A DNA stretch of 64,000 nt. It comes from Polytrichum commune (Eukaryota; Streptophyta; Polytrichopsida; Polytrichales; Polytrichaceae). A program made the translations under genes and the position numbers. Numbering within the stretch: position 1 is the first letter of the stretch; the number at the start of each line of letters is the position of its first letter. Below are positions 34,118 through 46,154 of this stretch, piece by piece. The notes under the pieces are model-generated. The model saw only the letters and a program-made list of their open reading frames with translations, ran no database searches and was not told where the DNA came from. Where the stretch lies: contig OX485808.1 in NCBI GenBank assembly GCA_950295325.1, positions 40,692,527 through 40,756,526 of the forward strand, in the 5' to 3' direction.

Positions 34118-37100
34118 GCAAGTAGTGCGAGAGGTTCGATGTTTTATTTACTCCCTACTTTCTTTCTTTTTCTTTTTTCTTTTCTAATAGAGTTAGTAAG
34201 TCTCTCGACCAATAAAGTTAGCCTACATATTGGATGCTCCAAACAACTCCCTTATGTGGTGTAATGTATGTAGTACAATGTCTAACTATATTGGTTGAAG
34301 AGCTACTTGGTCCAACTTCTAGTATATATGTATTTGGTTGGGCTATTGGCAAGAAGGTAGACATGGAGAATGGTAATATGTAGCCCATTTGTAGATTCCA
34401 TGAGTCTTTGAGAGCTTTAAATTTATCATCAAAGTTTTAAATCATGAACTTGCATCAACTAATGTGAGGGATAAGCATGAAGCAAAACATGCATTTTGTT
34501 TTCAAATCTCTAAATCCAATGCAGAATAAGATCAGGGGCCACCTCACTATCTAAGAGTATTTGAGTTCCACACACACATCTTCAATAATTCAGTGTGAAG
34601 TGCTCAGCTTGGGATATATAGAAAACATGGGTTAAAGTCTCCCAACACTAAAAGGTGGAGTGCAAAAAAAACGAATGTTGTGGTCCCTAGGATGGTGGGA
34701 GGACAGTGGCCCAAAACCACATCTGAGTATGTGCAACAAAATTTTAATAAGAATCACGATGGCAACGAGATGTTCATTGCACTGCTTTGTGTACCGGTAT
34801 GGGTGTTGTTGATTTTATGTGTCAAATGTGGGTGACATACCAACATTCCTGTAGTTTTATTGGATGGTTGCTCCTTGATACTTAAGAATAATTTTTTCGT
34901 TGTTGAGTTAATGAATCCCATATTTTGTTTTACTCACTATCATTTTAGGACCTTGTGAGATTGAGGTGGTTGTTATCGTTTTTTTTTGTTAGTGATATGT
35001 GGGTATGTGCACCGAAAAGGGGTGGGGGGGGGGCTTTCTTCATCACGATAACATGCTGCTAGATGATAGCATGTTAATAGTTAGATTTGAACCTTCAAAG
35101 ATTTTGTGCAAATGCATTATTCCAATCTTCGTGATAATTCATGACACTAAAGTTCATGGTTTACCGCAATGTTTTTAGTGACGATGGGAGGTTTGAACGT
35201 GTTTCAGTGGTGAGAGGTTCTTTCGTAAGTAGGGAGAGGTTACTTGATACTTTATGGTAATACTCAAGTTTAGCCTAAGAATAGGTTTTGATGGCGACTA
35301 CTCTCATGAGGACAACAAAGGTGATTGCATGCATTATTTATGCAAGTGAGACAAACATAAAATCACTAAACATCTATATGATGGGATTTTCCCCCAAAAG
35401 AAAGAGGTTGCGATTATGAAAACTATGATAATGTATAGTTGTCTGTCAAAAACTCTACATTTCACATCTTGAGTGCTCCCCATGAACAAGGAATCCCATA
35501 ATTGAAGGATAATTATGCTTGCATGATACTTGGTCCTATGGAATGCGACCACGTAACTAAGTAATATCATGAAGAAAACAACTCAATGATGCTTACACCA
35601 AATGATTACATCGTGACCATGGCATAGAGAGTTATGGTGAGGGGACTGGAGAAAGAAGAGAGGAAAAAAGGAAACCCCTAATAAATTTCAAAAGTATATA
35701 TAATAAAAATAAAACCAAAAAGGAACTAGAGAAGGCTACATGGTGAGTAGAAGAGATGATTGATAGCAATGATGTTATTAATTGGAACAAGAGAATGGCC
35801 GATATCCAAGTCCAAGGCAATCGTCGAAGCACTTTATTTACAAATCAAACCACATGAACCCATAGCTAGTTGTTGGATCCTTCATTGATTCTAGTGTGAG
35901 ACGAAATCCCGTTGATTGACAATACAACGAAAGCACAAAGGTCACCTCTACTAAGATAAAACTTGTCCATTCCAACCATCCATTGCAACTTGTTCATTGG
36001 AACTAAAGGCAAGAAAATGTATAAATGCATAAATGATCTATTTTGGTTGTTAATTGAAGGTTGCGATTTTTGAAGAATCAACGACCAAAAGTCTTTGATT
36101 AATAAACAAAATGTTTTATTTATGCATTTTCTCATAATGAGATGCAATGGACAAGTTGGAATGGATAGTTGGAATGGAAAAGTTTTCTTCTAGTATACTC
36201 TGTTATGTGTAGAGAGATGCAGTAAGGATAGCATGAAATTGCTCAACTACGAGGTTGAAATTCCAATGATTCACCCCTACCAACGTACTTGAGGGAATGA
36301 GTAGTAGAATTGTCCGTAATTGAAAGTACCTTCCACTTTTGAGGTTGGAAATGTACATGGAGGCTCATCATCCAACTCTCAAATACATCTTATGTCATCC
36401 AAGTTGTTCGGTTTGCAAATTACCACACATAATTTCTTAGGCGTAGAGATTTGCAAATAATCACATGTTTCAACTTGTCAATGCATGTTGTGTTTACAAC
36501 AAGAGCAAGAGTGACACAATCCTTATGAATTTTTGCGCCCACAACTTTTCCTTATGCTTGATGTCCCATATAGATGGACCGATCAAATAAACCAATATCA
36601 TTTATAATGTAAACATCTTCCAGTGCCATAACCAATGCGGAGGAGGTCAGTGCTTACCGATTTGTGAGCAAACGTGGTCACCGACACCAAAATTGTTGAA
36701 ATTATAACCAAAATGAAAAGCATATGCCACTCAAGATTCCCGTCACCTTTGGAGCCAAGAAATTGAACAGTGTGACATGGGCAAATCTAGGAATATAAAT
36801 TGGTGAGGATTTGAAATTGTCAGTCTAAAGAGATGTGAGATTCGGGTGTGAGGACAAATTTTGAATCAAGAGATATCAACAACTTTAGAATTATAGTCTA
36901 TAGATCCAACACTCCCTAAACCTTTCAACATCCACCCAAACCCTATAACTAAAAAATGAAACATTTGTTTTGAAACCAAGGCTTAAAACAATTAGTTTGA
37001 GTTAACTTAAGATAACCCATTGATAAATTCACCATGTACTCCCCGGTCCCAAGGTAGACTTTAGTGTGGGGTTCCACCACATGCATGCATCAATTTCCTC

Positions 37101-38174
37101 TATTATATGACAAATCAGACCTAAACAATGTCGCATTGTGAGTGTTGTAGTCATAATACCGAGGTAAATTAACACTACAAAGTATGGTCAATGGAAAATG
37201 CATCATACAATCGAGGTGTGTAGTATTATCAGGGTTAGAGTGTAATTTCAAATGCATTTCTTCTCGATCACGAATGTTAAAATTAATGTAAATCATTGTG
37301 GGGACACCATAAGGTCGAAGTCATGATATACACGGCATGAATGTCTTCTAAAAATTCTTACGTCAAACTTCTTCTTTTTTTGTTTTTGAGAAATTAAAGT
37401 TGGACACGATCTATTTATTTATTCTCGATCAAGAATTATGTGATGCAATTGATTTCCATTGGTTGCACACCATTTTCATCACTAACTTTTCATCCACCCA
37501 TTTGAAGATTTATCATTTGGACAAAAGAATCTCTATATGAAACATTAGGGATGAACTTCGTTCTTATGGAGTTTGGCTTTGTAGAAGGTTTGCTAATCAA
37601 ATGTGTTTTATTCTTGGGTTATCAAACTTCAAAAAAGGCCAAACCTCTTAGAAATAATCGTAATAGGCTTGTTCGCTCCCATCTAGCTTACCATCCTAGC
37701 TTTCCGTTTTTACTTTTTTTGAACTACACTAATCTACATACACCAAAATGATGTTTGTTTTTGTGTTGTTTTAAGATTCTCACCTACGAATATTGTATGC
37801 TTATATGTAAAATGCTTTCAGATCGTGATGTTCGACAAACATAAACAACAATTTTAGGGTTGCTCCCTTCTTTTGAAACTAGGAGCTCACCGGGAGCATT
37901 TCATACTTTAAAATTATGACGCTTTGGACATTTTTTGGCATAATTAGTTGAGATCCTAGTGTTTCCAAGTCCAACTAGTTATATGTTGACATCTTTCAGT
38001 TTTCTTTTTTTACTATTCATGATATATTCTCTAGATTCTTCTAGAATGATGGGTAATTCTCCTGAAGTCTTGAAAACTTAAAACTGGTGGTATCTCCAAT
38101 GCAACCGGTTTATTTGTAACTAGTGGCTGGTTCTCCTTGTTCATTGCTTTGGTCAAATGGTGCGAGGTGCTTTG
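34118..38174. other. gene-free AT-rich stretch
   Basis: No supported gene in 4 kb. It contains a foldback element at 35957-36185 (listed separately) and a G-run near 35023-35033. Confidence 0.5.
35957..36185. repeat. foldback element, arms about 43 bp
   Basis: The left arm (AAACTTGTCCATTCCAACCA ...) is the inverted counterpart of the right arm (... GGATAGTTGGAATGGAAAAG). Inner blocks (AAAATGTATAAATGCATAAAT against ATTTATGCATTTTC) also pair, so the whole 230 bp can fold back. It is probably a non-autonomous DNA transposon. Confidence 0.65.
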
Positions 38175-38177
38175 TGA

Positions 38178-38677
38178 GGGCCACTTCACACACGAGTCAA
38201 GAGCCGTGACCATGAAATTGTGAGAGTCCAAAAGAAAGCTTCCAAAGGCCGTCCCAAGACACCTCCAAAATCATGTAGTGTGGTCACGGATCCTCAAATG
38301 TACTGCGAAGCCATATGTGACCATGCCCTTAACCAAACACTATTTCGATGAATTTCTATTCACGCGGGTCCTCACACATGATAAAATAGAATAAATCAAC
38401 GGTTGTGAATGTTTGAAGTGACACGGTCTCCCGGCTTTGGTGTTAGGCCTACCTCCAAGAGGTGGTTTGTGAAAATTGTCCAAGTGCCCATGAAAGATGA
38501 TCCATTTGATGCCATGTAAGAATCCATGTAGACTTTACATCCATCTTGCATTGACATACTCCGTCGGTCCCTCAAGCGTAGTGTGAAGAGAACTTGGACC
38601 GGCTCCGCCTTTTCCACCAATGAGAGTGCTTGAAGTGTAATGGTCACGGGCTCTCAGTCTCGTGTGTGAAGTGGCCC
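38178..38677. mobile_element. Tourist/PIF-Harbinger-like MITE, copy 2
   Basis: A 500-bp element collinear with 16107-16597 and in the same orientation. Its ends read GGGCCACTTCACACACGAG and CGTGTGTGAAGTGGCCC. It has a short extra block (CGCGGGTC near 38363) absent from copy 1. The flanking trinucleotides (TGA and CAA) do not match, so the target duplication has decayed or the site was rearranged. Confidence 0.88.
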
Positions 38678-41600
38678 CAAGTCTTCACCTACTGCTGCTT
38701 ATAGGCAGTCTCAATAACATCACACACTTTGTGGAACCCACATAACTTAGTAGGTTTTAGAGCATCATGTACATGAGATTTGATTTCTCACCCACATGTG
38801 ACCCACCCACACTTGAGACGTTGAAAGTTGAGTATCGAAAAAATTATGGGGTTCAAATTTGAATCTCGGGATCAATAAGTACCTAGTATGATTTTGTTTT
38901 AATTGAGTTTTGAGATCATGACGCGGGCAATCACTCTTTCGATTATGATATTTTTAAGTCACCTTTTCCAAGTGTGGATGGCCGGTTGGCGAAAACACTT
39001 TGCACATGTCAAATCCACCATTTTGATGGAGCACGCATGCACATTTGTTTAAATGTAATGCAACATCAACATGGCTTTGTGCCACTTGGGGACTTTGGGC
39101 TTTGTTGACCTATTCTAGACCTTCTATCTCCTTTTACTCTTTGTCAACTGTGAGTTAACGAGTATTATATTCATACACGTGATCTTAAGAAACTTATGTC
39201 GCGGTTTACAACATTTGGTGTTGGAATGAGGAGGTTTTGACCTTCTACAAACAAAATTTCATAAAGTTCACAAGGTCATTATAGCTTTTTTTGTAACTGA
39301 TTACTCGTCCAAGACCAAAAGGGTTACCAAAGTTCATCACATATCTTTATTCATGAGGGCACAATATTATCCATACTACTTAAAGTACGTCCATAAGCTA
39401 TGACCGATAATAATTGCAAGTAAGTGAATGACCTGCCATCTACTCTCATCTCGACGGTTGTCTAGTCCATAGAATCCAACTTCTCATGTCCAAGAAAAAG
39501 GAAACAATGTTTCTAAACTTTTCATACTTTGAGCTTCCCAATTCACAGTTTTTTCAAATGTTAAACTGATGTGCACTCAAATGCACAAGAGGCTAGATTG
39601 CCTGCCAAGGTGAGAATCCTATGCCAAATACAAAGAGCTAACAAATTGTGATTGTGATGGTGTTGTCAAAATGAACCTTCGATTTTCCACACTTTTCAAC
39701 CCCGGTATTAGTGTTTGTAACCCCCCTCTTGTGGACATATACTAATCATCGAACAAATGTACCATGCGGAATTGCATCCCATCACTTTTGAAAATATCTA
39801 ATTTTATTTTTTTCCATTGGCTCGGTCAGCTCCAAGTTGGACAAATTCAACATGAAACCCCACTCTTTGTTCTTTCGCTATGAGTGACCTTGAAATGAAT
39901 ACACAAGAGGAAATCGAGGTCCCTTAGTGCGGTGTCCTGACAATTTGGGGACGCGGTTCGAGACCTCAGGGAGGCCGGCCACCAGAGACGCTGCCAACGC
40001 CGCCCCAGACGGGGGGGCCGCAGAGTGACGCCGTTAGACGTCGTGAACAGGCGCAAGCTGGCTACAGGAGACTGGCCGCAGACGTAGTAGACGCAGAGTA
40101 ACGCCGGGAGCAGACGTGGACGCCGCGAACAGACGCCGGGCATGGCCTCATGTCGCACCTCTGCAGCGAGTGTTCTCTTCCCGTGCCATTGCTCCTGCTG
40201 CTGCTGCTGTCTCGTTGCCGTCCCCGGCGCAAATCTCTTTGTTGCACAGCGCCACCCTCTTTAATCTGCACGGGAACGTCAGGATGCACTGAAGAAGACG
40301 CGGTTTTCCACTGCAACTTCCGTAGCAAAAATTTCGTGCAATTTTTCTACGCCAGCTACGAGCTCTGAGGCGAAACCCTCCCCGGGTTATTTGAGCTGGC
40401 TACTCGTATTTCGCATTCACTCTCCGGAAGCATTGCTCTCCCCTGTTAGCCACAGGCATTCTGAGACTTTATATTGGGATAGGTCCGGTCTACAGACCTC
40501 TCGTTTTAGTATGTGTATTACATTCGTTTCACTTTGTATGAAGTTGCCCTAAGTATTTTGTTCTATGTTCGACCCTAGCTTTTTCCCTTATATCGCTTGA
40601 TTCTCATCCGCGCTATCCTTAGGTCCCTTTTTCTTCTCTAAAATGTTACGTAATTTTTGAAGTCGAAAGCTGCGATTCCCCCTCATATTTCGTAGGTTTA
40701 GTGTTTGTGTGGTTTTATCATCGCTACCCCTACGTGTGGATTCATGAGAGATGCTGTGATTCCCGGCATGATCGATTTTTGCAACTGTTAACGATAATTT
40801 TGGAATTCCTGGTAGGTTGCAGTCGTTTGAGACTCTCGGCATGCATTTTAGTCCCTTCTAAATTTATTTGCGGAAGGAAGTACGAATGCTTGTCTTTTTT
40901 ATCCGGTTCTGTTCTTAACCGATTTCTCATTCAGGCCTACTGCAGCTCCTCCTGCTATCGGAAGGCGTAGGGAGAAAATTCTGTTTCTTTGTGTCCTTGT
41001 TTTGTATCTGTTGCCAACCTGTTTTGGCCTCTTCTGATCCAACCCCAGGCATCACTCTCAGCGTTGTTCGACTTCCTCTCTCAGCTTCCGTCCACCTTCC
41101 TGTAATTCTCTCTTTCGTCCACAATCTTAATTGTCGAAGACGGTTTTGGCATTCTTCCTCTTATATTCCACACCCGCATGTTTGGCTCTCTACCTTGTCG
41201 ACCTCTTGGTGACACTTGTGGATTGCATGGCGGTCTAACCTGTGATACTCCATCTCTTATTAGCCTTTTGAAATTCTGTCTGTTGTCTACTTCTCCATCA
41301 ATCCGTGTGCCTGTTTTCGTTTATTAATTTCAGTTTGTAAAGGAGACCTCCAGCTTAAACTCCGCAACTCCTGTTCCATCATTATATTCTCCCTTTTCTC
41401 GTATGCTATGTACGTCAATGTTAAGCATGGGTCAACGGCAACATTGACAGAGACTATAAGCGTTGAAATCTCCCAAGTCCCTGCTTATTACTTTCCATGA
41501 CCTCTGTGCAAAAAATATTGGGATTAAGCATCTATTGAGAGAATGGAAGGCTGAGGTACTTTAGGGACACCATCAGTACCCTCAAGAGTCATCATCGAAG

Positions 41601-42838
41601 GTCTGCTCATTGCAGAGGTAGTTCTAGCTCCCTCTTTTTTGTGTTTGTTCTAGTGAGTGCTTTGTATTTCTCTATGTGAAGTTCCTGGAGAAGCTCTTGT
41701 TATCTGCTTTTCATCTTTGTTGTAACGTGCAAGGAGGATGATGACACGTACCTTGCGTATCCCGGTTGCTAACTGAAGTTATCTTATATTTGTCTTTGTA
41801 CGGTTTGTTTCGCAGGTCATATTACTTCTAAACTGTTTCTCGATCGCACATCCATCTTTTTTTAGTTTGAAAATACCTGTGCAACTGTTACAAACGACTT
41901 GCGGAGGATCACTGCTTTGTCTTCTTTCCTTATGTTTCTATATAAGGAATCCGGAGGGGGAGCTTCTTGAGCGATTATCTACTCCTCATCTTCTGCTCCT
42001 AGCATTCCATATATCTCCACATTGGTTCCCTGGTCCCAAATAAGAGGATCCAATGTCTGCTGTAGAGGCAGGAATTCTGCACCACTCGGGACAAACCGTC
42101 TGCGATAACTCTATTCCATAGTGATGATATATGGAGGTGCAGGATCATCACTTAAGCTTGTGAAAGCCGTTCATTCTAGACGATGATGTGTCTCCAGGGG
42201 CATACTTGGAGAAGCTCACAAGTGATTCGTCTATACTGGACTTTCTCAATCCGCAGCTCAGTGAACCAGAGACTTTCTTCTTCGATTTATTAGCGAGAAA
42301 TATGTTGAGACGGCTTGGAACAAGACTAAGCTATATGTCTTGACTGCAGGCGAGTGGGCACTTTGTAAATGGTTTTGGCACACCTTTATTTCCCTCTTAT
42401 TTCATTGCAAATTTTCTTTCAAGAATGTCTTACGCCACATAACTCTCATCAGCAGCGATACAAAGCCATAGTGGAGGGAATGCAGTGATATGGACTACTT
42501 GGCCTCCGACTCACCTGAAAATTTGTGACATTAAGAGTTATTTTGAAGTTTCTGAGGCTAGCTTAGTGTTCCCAGGCGATCCTATATAACGGAGCGGAGT
42601 AATAACTCAAGTAGGGTTGAAGAGTGACTGCGGCAGTGTCCTGGTCAGGACATCCAGTGAGTTGGACCGGAGAGGCAACTAATTAAGATTTAGTAGGGTT
42701 GGAAGAAGGCTGTGTAGAAAAGGGTAGGCAGGTCCAATTCCTGCTGCAAATTTTCGTAGAAAAGCTTGGTTGAGACATCTTTATGACAAGATAACACCGG
42801 CTGATTGTGCTATATCTACCGTAGAGACAGTAAATCAA
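38678..42838. other. intergenic DNA, CpG-rich patch, probable leader of coiled-coil gene
   Basis: 38.7-39.8 kb is AT-rich and empty. Near 39.93-40.16 kb the base composition changes sharply to CpG-rich with repeated CAGACG/CGCAGA motifs, followed by a CTG run (about 40195-40208). From 40.4 kb to 42.8 kb the sequence is T-rich with several acceptor-like pyrimidine tracts. The plainest reading is a promoter at about 40 kb and a long spliced 5' leader for the gene starting at 42839. Short frames from ATGs at 40142 (Cys-run) and 40150 (Leu-run) arise from the CTG repeat. Confidence 0.35.
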
Positions 42839-45800
42839 ATGTCTGTGGTACCGAGTGTTACTCCAGGGATGAACTTGGGACCTCTACCTTTCTCAGCTAC
42901 TGCAAGTTCACGAAAGGAGAAGAAGAAACAAGCCAAGGAAGAGAGGGATCGTTTGAAGCAGGCAGAAAAGAAGAAACGCCGTCTTGAAAAGGCTCTGGCA
43001 ACTGCTGTGGCCATTCGTACCGAGCTTGAGAAGAAGAAGCAACGCCGAAAAGAGGAAGAGCAAAGACTTGATGAAGAAGGTGCTGCTCTTGCTGAGGCTG
43101 TGGCCCTTCAGGTCAGTTGTAATGCCCCTATTGTATGTTACATACCAGATGGCAGTTTATCTTCCTTCTTTGCATGTCAACCTATTTGTGTTGTGTTTAT
43201 TTGGTTGTGTACATTTTGAATATGAACAAACCTGAATATGACAGCTTGGAGATATAGGAGCAGAGTCATTGTCAGTCCAAAGGTCAAGATGTTGAGTTGG
43301 TGTCTAGACAAGAGAGTGTGCATTTCAGAGCATTCTCATGGAATGTCTTGTTTGTGGCTGCAATCGTAGGAACCAAAAAGTAAGCCAGTATTATTCTGGT
43401 GTCATTTAGTGGTTACGCATGTAAAGTCCCATGTAAACAGCATCATATGGATCTTTGCTCTACAGGTTTTGGTAGACGAAGAGTCAGATGGACTGGGCCG
43501 ATTAAAAGTTGCTCGAGAAGGGGAGTTCTCTGACTCCAGAGATGAGGACGATGGAGGCTCCACCTCGGGAGAGAAGAGTTTGGACGATGCTATGATGGGC
43601 CCTTGTCAAAGCGTTTGTAGAGGAGAACCTGTTCAGCAGAATGGTCTTAAACGTCCTGGCAGTTTCAAGTACTCTTCTGGTTAGTGGTGCCCGCTTTGAT
43701 GTTTCCAACATACTAACTGTGTTGACTTTGAACCCTTATATTGCTCACTTCACACGATTGACATGTCCAGATTTTTGAGTGTCAGTTTCTCATTGGTCTC
43801 TGATGTTCCATCAAAATTTGCAAATACAGATGCGATCAGTTGGATTTGGTGCAAGTCGGCTTGTCTATGCATGTGATAGTTTATTTCAGATATTGGATTG
43901 TGGTTGTGCGCAAAGTTACCTGTTTTCTGGATGACTGCAACTTCGAGTGCATGCATTCTACAATCTGGATGCAGTATTTCTTTGCTTTGTTCATATGTTT
44001 GCCCCATTGTGGTGTCGTGATCCTTGACGAATTCTTGGTATTATGTAAAGCTGATGAATGAATCTGTTTTCAGGCTCGGATAAGTACAGAAGCTCATGTG
44101 AGCGAGAGACAAAGGAATGGAAGCGCAGCGAAAGGGAGTTGACTGATGATGGCTTCTTAGTTATTGGACAAGACGAGGTTGGTGTGAAAAGCGAGCTTGT
44201 TGAGGCTCAGGAAGGGTGCACATGGGAGGTTTACAATAGTGCAGAGGAGAAAGCCAGGGTCAGTAGCGAGAGGGCCCGACGTGCTGAAGCAGCAGCAGGG
44301 TTGGCTGCAGCACAGGCGAGTTTTCTCAGACCTTTGCAGGTGTTAATTAGGCCATGGCTTGATTGGTCTTTTTCTGGGCTCTTTTAATGGTCGCCACCTA
44401 GTAATGCTATATTGGTAAGACTTGTTTGTAAGAGGTTTTGTATATATGATAAAATTTCTCAAAGCAAGGCATTGCTGTGTTCACTATATCTGTACAAGTG
44501 AGCTAAGCACCACATCTAACAAGTTAAAGCTTTAACTATATTATTCACCTTTTTAGGTCCACCTGTTTTCTAGTTCATTATTTATTTATTTACATGGGTT
44601 TCTGCATATGGAGTGCCTGATGTGTTCCAATACGAATCATGACAGGCTGTCGCTGCTCTCCGAATTGCTGAAGAAGCTCGGGCTGAGGCTGAAGCTGCCA
44701 AGAAGGCTGCTGAGGAGGCGATGAACGAGGCGCTTGACCATTGTGATACATCTGAAGAGCAGGAGTGTCTTATTGAGGTTGGCCACTGTTGGCATTTCAA
44801 AGTTTTTAAGAATATTTTTAAATTTCAAATTCAAGTGCTTTTTCCTGCTTTTGGTTGGGGTCAAGCTAAACAACACAAACATTCCCATGACATGAAGAAT
44901 TTAAACTGGAGAAGTGACTGATAGGTAGCATTGCAAAGGGTATTTGTAGAATCACTGGTGATTGTCATACTTCGTACATGTACTTGACGTCCAAGTGGGC
45001 ACTTAGGTGAACCATATATCCTCTGCCTTGGGCCTCAAGTCTAATGTCACCCAATATCCAGCCTGAAATTTGTAACTATACCAACTGTGATGAGTCCGTT
45101 TGTCCTCGTGAGCTGCCGTTGTGCTTACGTGTGAGGAGATAGGGTGAAGGGAAGGAAGTCCTCAGATTTTTTAAAAGGGTGGCCTGATCTGAAAGGGGAT
45201 CCTATTTTTTATCTCTTTCAACTGAGGAAACTGCTGGTCTTCTCTATTGTAGATTTAGGAGATTTGCAATAGTAACGAAGTCTTAAGGCATGGAATACAT
45301 CACATATTATGTTTTTATTACACATGAAATGCTTCCCATCCTAAAAATGCCAAACATTTTCTTAGTATCATTTATTTTTGAGCTTTGTTGTGTAAATTAG
45401 CTGCTTATTCTTGTATGTTATATGTGTTGAGTGTAATGCTTTGCAATCCAAATGTCGAATACTACAAAGGGCACCTATGAGATGTATCCTGCATACAAAT
45501 GTAATACAGGTGGGAAGAGAAATTATGGGAGATCTGCACAGGCAGGTAATTAGTTTTACAGTGGAAAGTGCTTAATTTGACGCTGGTATTGCTCGGGCAG
45601 AGCACATCAACTTCACAGTTTGTGGTGGAGGAGAGGGACGAGTTGATAGCACGGCTGCAAGAGACTGAGCGGAAACTGCGTGAGAAGACGTCCCGTGTGT
45701 CAGAGCTGGAGCAGAATCTGGAAGAGGTAGGGCTCACAATGTTGTACTGCACTTGCACCTACTTCTCTGGGGTTTGTCGTTGTATGCAAAAGAGTCCTCA

Positions 45801-46154
45801 ATGGTTTGGCTTCGAGCCAAACACTTCACTCCTCGTAAATTCTTGTTTTATGCAGAGTTAATAACTATCATAACACACCTCTTTGTGTCTCGAAAATGTA
45901 GCTGTGTGCTCTGTGGAGGTGTTATTAGAGTGTCATCAAGATGAGAGGTATGTGAAGCAGTACTAAGAGGTGTTGCTGCTCTGTTGTAGGTGACCCAGTA
46001 CTTGCATGAATTTAAGGCGATGATTGAGAACTCCAAGGCTGGTTCAATTACACTTTGTGATGTCTCCCGGAAGGAGATGGGGGCCAGCTCCGAACAGGGT
46101 GATGACCCTCCCGCAGAATCATCTGCTGGGACAGTTGATGAAGAAATGCCTTGA
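42839..46154 (+). CDS. coiled-coil protein of unknown function
   Basis: Six exons join in phase: 42839-43111, 43466-43679, 44074-44339, 44646-44777, 45601-45726, 45990-46154, giving 391 residues. The ATG is the first in frame after an upstream stop at 42725; a 5' leader exon is likely. Residues 1-30 are neutral (MSVVPSVTPGMNLGPLPF), and about 31-85 form a highly charged Lys/Glu helix (RKEKKKQAKEERDRLKQAEK). A Ser/Asp-rich acidic stretch follows, then an Ala/Glu-rich helix (RARRAEAAAGLAAAQ ... IAEEARAEAEAAKKAAEEA). A heptad-like segment comes next (ERDELIARLQETERKLREKT) and then an acidic end (TVDEEMP). It has no membrane segment or signal peptide. The first helix resembles small plant proteins annotated only as hypothetical. 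It is probably a scaffold or cytoskeleton-associated protein; this is inference from the coiled coil alone. Confidence 0.78.

Noticed and set aside
40142-40368. Small Cys-run and Leu-run frames
   Set aside because: Both are produced by the same CTG/CTGCTG repeat in different frames, and no other evidence supports translation.
45085-45125. Hammerhead ribozyme-like GATGAGTCC word
   Set aside because: The matching GAAA core strand and helix II complement are not found at the right spacing.
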